This document shows positions 37,555 to 48,892 of a stretch of 64,000 bases of DNA, piece after piece; position 1 is the first letter of the stretch; the number at the start of each line of letters is the position of its first letter. Under the pieces are notes generated by a model that was not told the origin of the DNA, made no database searches, and saw only the letters and a program-made list of their open reading frames with translations. Location of the stretch: positions 4,216,001 through 4,280,000 of the forward strand of contig JANJXV010000013.1 of assembly GCA_024803745.1 (NCBI GenBank), written 5' to 3'. The translations under genes and the position numbers were made by a program. Source of the DNA: Megascapheus bottae. Taxonomy: Eukaryota; Chordata; Mammalia; Rodentia; Geomyidae.

Positions 37555-37668
37555 TGGATGGAAGAGTCCTGCTTTATTCACCATGTATACTAAATGCCTA
37601 CTGCAATGTCTGGTATAAATTGCACTTAATAGAGGTGCTCAACAAGTCTTTGTTAAAGAATGAATACA
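37555..37668 (+). mobile_element. L2 3' end relic
   Basis: 'atgcctactgcaatgtctgg' and 'ataaattgcacttaatagaggtgctcaacaagt' (split here by eye) follow the L2 terminal pattern of cagtgcctggcacatagtaggtgctcaataaa. Confidence 0.45.
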
Positions 37669-37684
37669 GATCTTTAGGTATTTT

Positions 37685-37685
<1 letters not shown>

Positions 37686-37736
<51 letters not shown>

Positions 37737-37965
37737 GGTCATGGGGTTTGAACTCTAGGCCTGAGCCCTGTCCCTGAGCAGTTTAGCTCAAAGCTGGTGC
37801 TCTACCACTTGAGCCACAGCACCACTTCCGGTTTTCTGGTGGTTAATTAGAGATAAGAGTCTTATGGACTTTGGTGCCCAGGCTGGCTTTTGAACCGAGA
37901 TCTTCAGATCTCAGCATCCTGAGTATCTAGGATTACAGGCATGTGCCACCAGTGTCTGGCAGATC
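37686..37965 (-). mobile_element. B1/tRNA composite SINE with an expanded CA tail
   Basis: A (TG)n run (37,686-37,735) leads directly into the antisense right monomer ('ggtcatggggtttgaactct', 'ctctaccacttgagccacag') and antisense B1 ('caggctggcttttgaaccga', 'aggattacaggcatgtgcca'). On the sense strand the microsatellite is the SINE's 3' tail. Confidence 0.85.
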
Positions 37966-40765
37966 TCTATTTATAGTGTACCTGCAAATGTGCATGAATC
38001 TATTAAAATCACCTCATCTTTCAGGAAGTCTATTTGTCATTCAAGATTTTTGTCGCTGTATAAGGAAGAACAGGAGATCTGAATTATATCTATTTTCAAA
38101 AAAGATCCTTATTTTACTTTTCTAGTAATGAGACTGAAATAGCCATATTAGTTCTAACTTGGGCTTGGAATTAGGTAACACCCACAGACAGCCAAAATTT
38201 GTTTGTTTCTAAATCTTCTCTAAATTAAGAGTTGTTACAACATTGAAAAAGCAGTATGAAATCTACCAAAGATCAAGAATATTCTTAGCATGGTGCAGAT
38301 GCATCAAACTTTAAAATGAAGAAATGTGAGTGACAGTTAAGCAGGTTGTAGTCTAATTTGAGATTCAACTAAGTGTAAAATAATCAGAATATATTGCTGG
38401 GCACATGTACTGGAAATTTCAGGCAGGATTTATATGGATGGGCTGAAGAGAATTTGGCTTTAGCATCTTGAAACACATACTTGAACCTTGTTGTTTCTGA
38501 CTCTTGCAGCTGTTGAGTCTGTATTGAGTCCTCAAATAATGCCATTCCTAGGAAGCCGTGGGTTTAAGTTGATCATTGAGATTACAGAAATTTATATATG
38601 TATTTGAACCCAGAGCATTCAAGCTAAGAATCCTCTTTGATTTAATATCCTTTAGCTTGGGCCTTCCTTTTTTTGGTCATGTCTTCTTGCCTGCCATCAG
38701 GGTTTACCACAGGACATGCCCAAGTAGGCTATAGAAAGCCTGGCAGACAGCAGATTACTTTTAAAGAAAAGAAGCAACAGAAAAGGTTAGAGTCGGATAT
38801 CTACATTCAGAATGACTTACTATGGCATAGATAGAAGGGAAGATGGATGCAGAACAGAAGTTAAGCTGCTAGGGGTAGGTCTTCCAGCAGCGTGGGAGAA
38901 GTATTTACCATGGCAACCCTTGCATCGTTCTGCAGGGGTGGCAGGAATGCCTCAGTGGGAAAAGAGGATACCTCCTAAAATCCCATTGCTGCTTTACTGA
39001 AGCCTAAAACCCCTGGGGTGAGGGAACTACCTGATACCATGGACAAGACTGTTGATTTTGTGATCAGAGTGAAAGTTAGTTATCTAATTTACATTGTCAT
39101 TTTAATTGTCACCTAACTCTGCTCTAGGTCAAGTCACTTAATACCAGTTTGCCTATGAATCTTTTTTTTTCTAATGAATCATTTGGCCTGAAACCACATC
39201 ACCCATATAATTTATCTTTCAAACAAGGACACTTTGTGAGCAAATTGGTTTATTATTAATTATAACTAGAACAATGGGAAAAAATCCTAGGACTCATCCT
39301 AGTAAATGAAAGGAAATGGTCTTTCTACATAAATGAACTTCCTGCAAATATTTATTGGAAATAAATGAAGACTGTGGGTTATTAATTCAGAATTTACTGA
39401 ATAGCAAGGAAATTAGCCACTATAGATTCAGCCTGGAAGAGACTAGAAAGTTAGGAATAAAGGTGTGAGGAGAATTGTCCTGAGTCAGAATTGCCTAAGG
39501 CTTACAAAGCATCTTTATATTTAAATAAAACTATATTTAAATACATTTCTTTTAAAATATTTTATATTTAAATCATTAAACTTATATTTATAAATAATTG
39601 ATTTGTTTCATATCTCTAAGGTATCTTCTTTGGAACAAATCTTAAATCTTGTTATTATCTTGAATATGTTTGATCATGGTTGTGGAACACATCAAGAAAT
39701 GAAAAAGCTCACCTATATACAAAGGTTCTACTTTTATGTGTATAATTAATTTATATTTCAGCTAAATTGCTCATTAAGCAAATGTCTCACATAAGAGGAA
39801 ACATTCATGCTAATCACTTTGTTGCTCTCTTCCTCTATCTGGTCACAATTTTAGACACCTAAGGCTAAAATGAGAAAGGAAGACTTTTAAGTTTGGGAGG
39901 AAGGTTCTTCTGTGTGCATTTTACCCGTGGAAGAAGACTGAACACATTTATGAACTTTAATTCTGACTATCTTCTAGAGTAAATGTCTTACCTGAGGATT
40001 TCAGTGACTGGATATCTAATAATCTATAAATACACTCTGTATCAAGAGTAATGAGTAATAGCTGATATTACATATCACATACCTTACAGTAGATTCTGGG
40101 AACACGATACAGATCAGACATTGTCTCCATTAAGAAAGTCATTGCTTTCAGAATGAGATAAGCTTTGGTTCCATAACTTAGTTCAAGTTTATTTAATTTC
40201 TCCCTACCTTAATAACAGTCGGTATAAGACACTGAGCACAATAGAAATCTCACAGAGTTATAAAAAAAAATGTTTCTGTGCTTTACTTTTCCAGGACTTC
40301 AGCACAGATCTGGGACTTAGAAGACCTGGATACTAGCCCACTTTTATGACTTTGGACAAATAATTGCTTTTTCCTAGACCAGAGACTATTTCGTATCCAT
40401 AAAAAGAATTATATCAAGTGCTCTCAAAAATTTCTTCTGTAAGTTTCTGTTTCCAAGAATATAAAGGCAACAGGGAATGTGGACAGTCATTCACTGGTCT
40501 GCTTTTAATATGTCACAATATCATTTATATCTTGTATTTATTTATTGTGAATCGTACAAAGTAATGGCTTTTCTAATGACAGCTTTGCATTTGGATGCTA
40601 TATATTTAGTTCATCTTTACCTCATATGATTTTTGAGTATTCTAACCTTTGTTATTGACAATCTCTTAAGTTTTACCTATTTTTGAATTTGTTACTGAAC
40701 TTGCATTTTGGATGATTTTAGATCCACAAAATGTTGAAAAAATTTAGTTGACTTCCTAATCCTCG
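37966..40765. other. Unique intronic sequence
   Basis: About 2.8 kb without a recognised repeat or exon; AT-rich around 39,520-39,600. Confidence 0.5.
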
Positions 40766-41100
40766 GCAAATGGCACATGTAAAAATTATTTTTATTAGCA
40801 TCAATTAGTGATACAAGGTTTCATTTCAAGGGGTCTGTATACAATGCGCCTTGAGTATTCACACCTCTCCTTCACTTCCCCTCATCTCTTCTCCATCCCT
40901 CAATAAACGTCATTGCTTACTTTCACAGTGTACATAAAGTACTTCAGTCACTATCCTCCCGTTGACTTTCCCCACTAGATCAAACCTACTACATTCCTGT
41001 CCTTCCTTTTTCTTTTGTATGTCAGTTGTTGACAGGGGTTTTACTGTGATTTTCACACATAGGGTTTGAGTCAGACTGGCTTATCCATCCCTAATATCTA
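40766..41100 (-). mobile_element. Possible old L1 3' UTR fragment
   Basis: 'ttatttttattagcatcaat' followed by 'ggtttcatttcaaggggtct' and a pyrimidine-rich block ('cacctctccttcacttcccc') resembles the old L1 3' UTR type at 12,260. The right limit is uncertain. Confidence 0.35.
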
Positions 41101-42080
41101 GTTATTCAAAAGTTTTCTATGAGTTCCGGTTGAGTAATCTTCATTTACAAATGCAGATTTTGACTTCATCGATGAAGCAAGAGTCTTTATTTTGGTCAAA
41201 CCAATCTACATATCAAGCCTACTAAAACTTCTAAGTACTATCCTCTGATTTCTCTGGTCTTTGGTAACGAACATAGGTAAAAACTAACTCTTCTCCTGTC
41301 TATTTCAAGTTCAACTCATCCTAAAGAATTAGCTGGGTTGTTAATTCCTCCCTGCATCCTCCCTTTGCCTTCCCACTAACAAGAAAAAAAGAACTCAGGA
41401 TTCTTAATATTCTTTTGTGTCTCTGCCATATATTTAGTGTAAAGCACTTTTTAAGTTTTGAAGCAAACAAACTGAATTCAATTCAATTCAAAATGAATTA
41501 AATTACTGTTTTTCCCTATGAGAACTCACAATATGTTTGTAACCTCAAACCTGGTAACCTCAGTTTCCTAATCTAAATGGGTATGGTGAAACTTCCTAAC
41601 AGAGTTGTTTTGCAGATTTCATAAGTTACTGCATGATAATTGCTCATTAAGTGCTTGATCATGATTGACTGAATTCTTGCTCTTCTTAACAGTTATCTAG
41701 TTATTGTATTTAAGTTAATTTGAAAACCTCTAAAAGGCAAGGATTCTTTGTATCACAAGAATTCCTACCTCATCTTCTTTGACAACTTAAAGCAGTGCTT
41801 TCTTACATTATTTGTCTACATTCTCAAATATTATGCTAATGGTAGAAAGCCTAGAAAATTCTGAAATACAAAAGAAACAATCATAATATTATATTTTATA
41901 ACTACAGTCAGTATTTTGTTGGTAATTTTTCTTACATAGATGTATGCACATGTGGGTATGTGCACATCAAATACATGTATAGAAAATATGCGTAATTTCC
42001 TAAAATGTTACACGTAAGGTATCTTCTTATTAAATATTTTCAATTACCAATATTTCATTATGACAAAATTCCATATAATA
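41101..42080. other. Unique intronic sequence
   Basis: No feature recognised. Confidence 0.45.
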
Positions 42081-42295
42081 AATCTTGTTCTTTTTTTTTT
42101 TTGCCAGTCCCGGGCTTGAGCTCATGGGCTGAGCACTGTCCTTGGACATTTTCAAGACTAGAGCTCTACCACTTAAGCCTCAGGACCACTTCCGGCTTTT
42201 TTCTATGTATGTGGTACTGAGGAATCGAACCTGGGTCTTTATCCATGCTAGGCAAGCATTCTACCACTAGGCCAAACTTCTGGCCCAATCTTGTT
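42081..42295 (-). mobile_element. IDL-Geo type SINE with TSD
   Basis: Antisense: T-run, 'gccagtcccgggcttgagct', 'tctaccacttaagcctcagg', 'gaatcgaacctgggtcttta' and the head 'ctaggccaaacttctggccc'. The TSD aatcttgtt is perfect. Confidence 0.9.
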
Positions 42296-43039
42296 ATTTT
42301 TATAAATTTCTGTAAGCAAAATTTTTAAGTAAAAGAAGGGAAAATTTAAGACTCATATTTTGCGTTATTTTTTCCTTGTAGTTGAACCAATACCCATCCT
42401 GACACATATCTACTAATGCTACAGAATACTTCACAATGGCCATTTAATACACTTTAAACTTTTTAAACTGGAACTTCTCTATTTTTCATATTTTAAAAAC
42501 GAGGCTAATAAGAAGCTAAAAGACTTGTTTCCGAATGCATATAATTATTGGCAACGTTTAGATTACTGATATAGTATCCTAAGCCTAGCATTCTTTGTCT
42601 TACTCAACAACTCCTTAGCTCATTCATATATTCATTCATGCACTGCTTAAAAAAGTATTTTATATGTAATTAGGTGAAAGTGTATTGCATTGACTATGAC
42701 TTCCATCTTCACAGAGCTTCAAAGATGGCAAAGGCAAGCATTAACAGACTGAGAGTATCTAGTTTTAGTTACAATAAAGGCTGAAAACTTGAAAGAAAAT
42801 TATTTGCCAAGCACTTATAGCAGGTAGACTTGATCTATAGAAAAGGCACAGGAAGTTTATGGATATACCTCATCTAAATTGAGCTAAGTCTGTTTCAGCT
42901 AGACACATGGGGGGGTCATACTAGAGGGGGGGAGACTGGTGGCAAAGCCTTTCCAGACCATAGTTGCTACAGTTTCTCATCATTACTGCCATTGAGGATG
43001 GCAGAATTCTTTGTCTTGAGGTGTTCTGTAGTGCACTGC

Positions 43040-43185
43040 TTTGCACAGCAATATTGCTGACCTCTGCCCTTTATATGCCAGTAGCAATGCCCAACTTTAA
43101 TCTTGATTTTAAAAAATGCAGACATTGTCAAGTGTCTCTTAGGGGACAGAAAGAATTGTCCTTGAACGAGAACCAGCATTCTAGA
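43040..43185 (-). mobile_element. MER5A-like hAT-Charlie relic
   Basis: 'ctgacctctgccctttatat', 'gccagtagcaatgcccaa', 'gcagacattgtcaagtgtct' and 'gaacgagaaccagcattc' match, in order, the antisense of the MER5A consensus (ending CAGTGGTTCTCAACC on its forward strand). The overlapping open frames at 42,964-43,299 come from this relic and are not genes. Confidence 0.7.
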
Positions 43186-43424
43186 TTTATGGAAATAATA
43201 TTTAGGGGGTTGCTGAAGAGGTACATGGTATTTTCCAGAAACAGAAACAAATATAGTGTGGCTGCAGCAGGGACTATGAAGTGAATCGATTCTGATCATT
43301 ATATTGACATAATTTATACAATATTAGGAAGCCAGCAAAATCATCATAGATAATGGACCACAAAATTCACGAGAATTATAGGTCAAAACTTGCTTAGAAG
43401 AGGCCAGAGTTCAAGAACACATTG

Positions 43425-43630
43425 GCAAGTCCTGTCAATGTAGTTACTCAAGAGGGTGAGATCAGGTGTTGCAGTTCAAAGCCAGCCTGGACTGTAAAAT
43501 TCATAACTACCTAAAAGACAAAAGTAGATCTGTGACTCAAGTTGCAGAGCAGAAACTTTGAATGAAAAGGCAAAAGGACAGTGCCCAGTCCCTGAATGCA
43601 ATCCCCGGTACAAAATTAAAAACAAAAAAA
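43425..43630 (+). mobile_element. B1/tRNA composite SINE, diverged
   Basis: 'gtagttactcaagagggtga' and 'gcagttcaaagccagcctgg' (B1 part), 'gtgactcaagttgcagagca' (right monomer) and an A-rich tail. Confidence 0.6.
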
Positions 43631-43913
43631 AGAGAAGTCAACAACAAACATAGTATATATGTGCAGAAATATTTCAGAGGTTTTTATCACCTTTATAGTT
43701 TTGGTCATCAAAGATTTTTTTTCGCCTATGTGTATTTTAGAAAAAATAACACTTTTACTTATTTATCTTTAAGTATTTACACAAAGGAGTTGCCAATCAA
43801 CAGAGCAATTTATGAATACAATGAATCTTGACTTTTGTCACCTTTTTTATTATCCTCCTAAATCTCATGCTTCCCTCAATTTTCTTAATTTTGTAGGACA
43901 TGCTATGATGCAT

Positions 43914-44313
43914 AGAACTTTCTGGCTGCATTTCTTCCATATAATGAATGATTGTTGTCCTTAATGTACTATGTTATCTTTCATCTCTTTTGCTGTCTCT
44001 TGGTTATCTCATATTGTTACAGTATCCCACTTTGTTACCTGATATATCGGATATATTTGTATTTGGTTATTTGAAATTGGAGAGGGAAGGGGGAAAAACA
44101 AGATGAGGGGTGAGGGTGGGGGGGGTGGGAAATGGGGATCAAGACATGAGAAAGGGTATCAATGTATGTGAATTAATGCACCTCCTATCTATTAATTACA
44201 ATAAAAAATATGAAAAGAAAAAATAAGTTAGGTACAAATAAGTAGGTAAAGCATATTCTATTAAAAGAATAATTTAGAAAAGAAAAAAAAAGAATTTTCT
44301 GGCTGCATTTCTT
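43914..44313 (+). mobile_element. L1 3' end with probable 3' transduction
   Basis: L1 3' UTR from 'ccatataatgaatgattgtt' (43,937) to 'acaataaaaaatatg' (about 44,214). Non-L1 sequence follows ('agttaggtacaaataagtag...aaagcatattctatt'), then a second A-run (44,282-44,290). The 23-base TSD at 43,914-43,936 and 44,291-44,313 (one mismatch; core 'ttctggctgcatttctt') encloses both the L1 and the extra ~70 bases. Confidence 0.8.
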
Positions 44314-44595
44314 TCCCCTTCTCCTCCCCCAACATCTCTGGAGCCTTCTGATATGACCCTCTGAAGAGCACAACCTACATGAGGATGTAGATAATTACTG
44401 CACATACAGAAGGAATATCACACATTTTAGAAATGTTTAAGAAAATTAAAGGACTTGAAAATTTCTTATTGACAGTGAAGAGGCTATTGGTAATTGTTAA
44501 GGTTATGACTTAAGAAAGTGAGTGAATGAGGTAAGTTTGGCTAATCTAGGGGGAAAAAACAGGAAGAGGAAGCATCAGATAGAAATTCAGCATTT

Positions 44596-44731
44596 AGATT
44601 TGGCTACACTGCCAAGACATGTGAAAGGGTATTAATGTATATGAATTAATGCACCTTCTATCTGGCAAATATCATGTAACCCTTTTATTAAGTACAATAA
44701 AAAATATCAAAAAAAAAAAGATTTGGCTACA
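44596..44731 (+). mobile_element. Very short L1 3' end with perfect TSD
   Basis: Only about 110 bases of L1 3' UTR ('ccaagacatgtgaaagggta' to 'acaataaaaaatatc' plus A tail) between perfect 13-base TSDs agatttggctaca (44,596-44,608 and 44,719-44,731). Confidence 0.92.
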
Positions 44732-44792
44732 TGGAATCTGAGATCACCATGGCTGGAAGAGCAAAGGCAAGATAGAGCACACATGGAATTTT

Positions 44793-45016
44793 ACTTTTGA
44801 TTTTTTTTTTTTTGCCAGTCCTGGAGCCTGAACTCAGGTCCTTGGCACTGTCCATGGACACATTTTGCTCAAGGCTAATGCTCTGCCACTTGAGCCACAC
44901 AGCACCACTTCCAGCCTTTTCTGTGTAGGTGGTACTAAGGAATCGAACCCAGGGCTTTGTGCATGCTAGGCATGCACTCTACTACTAGGCTATGATCCTG
45001 GCCCCACTTTTGATTT
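44793..45016 (-). mobile_element. IDL-Geo type SINE with TSD
   Basis: Antisense: T-run, 'gccagtcctggagcctgaac', 'gccacttgagccacacagca', 'ggaatcgaacccagggcttt' and 'ctactaggctatgatcctgg'. The TSD acttttgattt is perfect at 44,793-44,803 and 45,006-45,016. Confidence 0.92.
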
Positions 45017-45311
45017 ATTTTATATTCTAAAGTAAAATACTTTCTAATGTGATTATTTTAATTTTTTCCATGGCAGTTATTTGCTGAGAGAAATGGTGGT
45101 GGAGGAAGATTGGGAATGTAAGGGGAGTAGAGAAGGTTTAAAATCAGTTTAGAGGAGCATGAAGGTATTTACTCCAAGAATGAGGTAGAATTATGCAGAG
45201 TTGGGTCTTAGTACTTTTTATTCCTTTCTCTCAGCTTGCTAATCTGTGAGTTTGAGAAAAACAGATTGCTAAGGGAACTGTTTTTCAATGTATCTATCAT
45301 TGTCTACTATA

Positions 45312-45568
45312 TCCCTCCCTCTCTTCCTTCCTTCCTTCCTTCCTTCCTTCCTTCCTTCCTTCCTTCCTTTCTTCCCTCCCTCCCTCCCTCCCTCCCTCCC
45401 TCCCTCCCTCCCTCCCTCCCTCCCTCCCTCCCTCCTTCCTTCCTTCCTTCCTTCCCTCCCTCCCTCCCTCCCTCCTTCCTTCCTTCCTTCCTTCCTTCCT
45501 TCCTTCCTTCCTTCCTTCCTTCCTTGCTTCCTTGCTTCCTTTCTTCCTCCCTCCCTCCCTCCCTCCCT
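45312..45568. repeat. 257-bp CCTT/CCCT polypyrimidine microsatellite
   Basis: Alternating blocks of (CCTT)n and (CCCT)n: CCTT about 45,324-45,370, CCCT to 45,433, CCTT to 45,452, CCCT to 45,473, CCTT to 45,545, CCCT to 45,568. It is open in all frames as Ser/Leu/Pro repeats (and Arg/Glu/Gly/Lys on the other strand), which explains the long ORFs here; they are not genes. Confidence 0.95.
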
Positions 45569-45990
45569 GGTGGATGCTTAGAGTTTGAAGTAGGTCTCAC
45601 ATTTTCTAAACTGCCCCTTTACTACTTAAACCACACCTTTAACTTTTTTTTTTCATGGATAACTTTTTATGATAGGGCCTTGCTTCCCATCTGGGTGTGT
45701 GCTTGAACCACAGACTAGCTCACATTATGTTTCCCATCTTTGTTGTGTCAGACATTCAGCACAAAATCAAAGATCTACCCATAGAGACAAGTCTCCTGGA
45801 CTTGTTTGCTCTAACTGGAAGTTCCTGTCACAATCCTGGGCTCCCTGTGTTACTGACCAACCACTGAACCAAGCTGCGGTTTGGGAAAAGTCTTTTGTCT
45901 CAGAGCTGGCTTCTAACCACAATCCTGTTTTCAGTCTTCCAAGTATCTAAACTTATAGGTATAACCTGGCAATAGATTGCTGTCTGGCCT
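45569..45990 (-). mobile_element. Ancient composite SINE relic
   Basis: An antisense right monomer ('gatgcttagagtttgaagta', 'ttactacttaaaccacacct') and B1-like antisense stretches ('gatagggccttgcttcccat', 'agagctggcttctaaccaca') are recognisable but strongly diverged. The polypyrimidine tract adjoins its 3' end. Confidence 0.45.
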
Positions 45991-46860
45991 GTAATTTTTA
46001 CTTTTTGAAAAAGTGAAATGGGGTAAAGGAGATGTATGTTGTGAAGAAAAACAATGACTCTTATAAGGGAGTGAACAATCAATCAGGCAGACATGGGCAG
46101 TGAAAATAATGCATGCTACCAGTGTTCTAGAAAAGGAATTTCTGTGGCTTGATTGTCTTTTGGAAAGATCTCTCAGAAAAGTATAATCTGATCTGACATT
46201 TTAAGGATGATTATAAGGTTTTGATGTAATCACATCCTAAAACTTCATTGGTTTCTCCTCTGCCCCATTTCACTGCCCCTTCTGGTCCTGTAACAAGAAA
46301 TGAGATTGTGTATAAAATCGGGTTTTTCCTCTTTATCCCAAATAGTACATCTTTATAACTCCAAAGTTATATGTAAAAAGTTCTTTGGGGCTGAGAATTC
46401 CTGGAATTTGATGGCTACTTTGCAACTCTGTTTTCCCAAGTTCACATTTACTCTTAGACTATGTGTTCAAGTGTTTCTCAACAGAGCCAGGCCATATAGG
46501 GGCATTTTAAAAATCTGCGAGTATTGCTTGTCTATCACAACAAATGTTGCTGAATATACTACAAGTAATAAGTGGAAAAGAGATAAACGGCTATATGAGC
46601 TAATTCCCAAATTAAAGAATCATCCTTCATCCTCTACTTTTAAATATGTGGGTATTCATTCATATTAGAAACCTGAAAATAATTTCTTGAGCCAGAAATC
46701 TTGATTTCACTTCACATATTTAACACAAAATAGTATTTTATGCCTGGAACTTGCTATATACTAGATTCTTTAAAGCATTCACATTTTTCTGTCATAGGAG
46801 GGATTATAGATTATTCTGTGCAGAACCTTACCAAGAATTTCTATCAGTTCAGAATACTGT
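45991..46860. other. Unique intronic sequence with a 122-codon chance ORF
   Basis: The open frame at 46,300-46,668 (+) has no recognised domain, splice signals or Kozak-supported start. The stretch may be an unassigned old repeat. Confidence 0.4.
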
Positions 46861-47100
46861 GCCAGGCACCTGTGACTCACGCCTGTAATCCTAGCTACTA
46901 AGAAGTCTGAGATCTGAGGATCCGGGTTGAAAGCCAACCCAGGCAAGAAAGTCCATGAGAATCTTATGTCTAATTAACTGCCAGAAAACTGGAAGTGGCA
47001 CTGAGGCTCAATTGGTAGAGCACTGGCTTTGAGCTGAAGAGCTCAGGGATAGTGCCCAGCCTAGAGTCCAAGTCTCATAACCGACAAGAAAAAAAAACAG
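46861..47100 (+). mobile_element. B1/tRNA composite SINE, well preserved
   Basis: B1 half: 'gccaggcacctgtgactcac', 'gcctgtaatcctagctacta', 'gtctgagatctgaggatccg'. Right half: 'ctggaagtggcactgaggct', 'caattggtagagcactggct'. Ends 'ccgacaag' plus poly-A. The clearest reference copy of this family here. Confidence 0.88.
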
Positions 47101-48070
47101 AATATTCTGTTGTATTACTGGATATAATGCTGTTTGTGACGTTTGAGTAGTAGACTCAATATACCCATGTTTGTCTACATACGTAAATTTTCATGGGGTA
47201 GTTAATTTGCAGTGCACTTTAATTTGTATTTTTATTATGTTGTGAGTTTCTAAAGTCTAATTGAATGCATCATAGTTGTTAATGAGGTATTAAACATATA
47301 TAAAAGCAGTATAAGTCTGAAAGAACTAGGAATCACTAAGCATTGAGATCTTCAGAAATTTCTTGAGCTTTGGGATTAGAAAAGTGAATATTGGAGTATC
47401 CTTTGTAGCTTCTGCATAAATCTGAACAACTAATTTAATTACTCTTTTCCTCACTGTATTCAAGAGATGATGACAATATCTTTAAGGCTGATTGGAGGAT
47501 TGAGAACCAAGTTCATGAGCCAAGGCAAAAGTGACCCCTAGGCATACATAGAATTATGTACAGCAAATGGTACTTGAAGCTATAGGACAATCATTGTATA
47601 ATCTTCATGGCTTATTAAATTTAATGACCGATAAAGTAATATAAGACAATATTTTATAACACAATAAACATATTTAAGTTTACATTTAACATTTACACAA
47701 ATTTACAAGATAACAAGACATCAAAGATTCTGTTTTATTCATACACCTCCAGATATCTTTAATGCATTATCCGCCTTTAGGGGTATTTAGTAGGAAATTA
47801 TGAATACTATGAAATGTTTCCTGGTTTGTAAATTAATACTGTGTTCTTAAGATACTGTATCTTCATTGAGTATATAATAGGACCACCTTTTTTTGAGACT
47901 CCATTTCAAAACTGATTTGAAATCCTATGGAAATACTAGATGCTCTTCAAACCCCTGCAGAGAATCTTCTGGGTATTTAGAAGCTATTTAAGAGGAATTA
48001 TGACATCATTTTCTTTTTCCCTCTCATTTGAGTCCCTTTGTACACTAAAAGTCACCAGCAGTTAAACTTA
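47101..48070. other. Unique intronic sequence
   Basis: No feature recognised. Confidence 0.5.
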
Positions 48071-48262
48071 CTATGTTCTACGTAGTAGGTCAAATAGTTT
48101 GCATACCCTATTTTAGTTCTCACAACATCCCTGTGAAGTAGGTTTGGGATCATTATTTTAGACAAATATTCCCTGGCAAAGAAGGGTTATATAACTTGGC
48201 CAAGGTCACATAGCTGGCAAGTAGCAGGGAATGAATTTAAGCTCAGGTTTGTTTTATAACCC
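48071..48262 (+). mobile_element. MIR
   Basis: Clear MIR order: 'ttttagttctcacaacatcc', 'ctgtgaagtaggtttgggat', 'ataacttggccaaggtcaca' and 'tagctggcaagtagcaggga'. A mammal-wide tRNA-derived SINE. Confidence 0.88.
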
Positions 48263-48507
48263 CAAAGGATGTAAGTTTCCAAGAGGGAAAGGATTCTCAA
48301 GTCTTTATATGTTTTTGTTTTTATTCAACTGGCTTCCATCGCAAGAATGTTGAATGCCCTTGTGGAATTTACCTCATTTCCATCAGAATCATGGGCTTTT
48401 TTTAAAAATCTTTTTTTTATTTCTAAGGTGATTTCTACCTGTCCTCTGGAGACTGTATCTTTCTAGCTTTGTGAGAGCTTTAGCCATCAATTTTCCCTGT
48501 GACCCTT

Positions 48508-48892
48508 GGAACAGTAGTTCTCAAATCTTTGCTTACATAAAAATTGGAGAGTTTTTTTTTTAGTTCAGATACCTGAGACATATGCCAAGAGTTTCTGATT
48601 TACTACATCTATGTATAACTCGATCCTGCCTGAGTATAACTTGCTAACTCTCCCTTGTCTTTCCTTGCATGTCTTCTTATCTACCCTCTCCTCTCTTTCT
48701 TCCCTTCTCTTCCTGTTTTTTTTTTTTAATCTCTTTATTTTTGTTGTTGTCCTGGGGTTGAAGCCAAGAGCTCCTGGATGCTAGGCAAGCACTCTACAAT
48801 TGAACTACACCTCTGACCCAGCATTTGCATATCTGAAAAATTTTCAACTTGTCCTACTAAGTGCAAAAGATCACAGTTGGAGAGCAGTCTTT
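48508..48892 (+). mobile_element. MER20-like hAT relic, interrupted by an ID SINE
   Basis: The left part (48,508-48,612: 'acagtagttctcaaatcttt', 'ccaagagtttctgatttact') and right part (48,822-48,892: 'agcatttgcatatctgaaaa') follow the MER20 consensus in order. The middle holds unrelated sequence and an antisense ID-like SINE (about 48,720-48,821: 'ttgaagccaagagctcctgg', 'ctaggcaagcactctacaat'). Confidence 0.65.

Noticed and set aside
42964..43299. Overlapping sense and antisense ORFs of 106 and 110 codons
   Set aside because: They cover a MER5A-like transposon relic and show no protein family signature.
45312..45568. Regular repeats as a CRISPR array
   Set aside because: Pure tetranucleotide repeat with no spacers, in mammalian DNA.
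45236..45706. ORFs of up to 156 codons rich in SLPPS or RKEGG
   Set aside because: They are translations of the CCTT/CCCT microsatellite; a four-base repeat without stops is open in all frames.
46300..46668. 122-codon ORF as a novel gene
   Set aside because: No recognised domain, no splice or promoter evidence, and composition like the surrounding intron; chance length is plausible in 64 kb.
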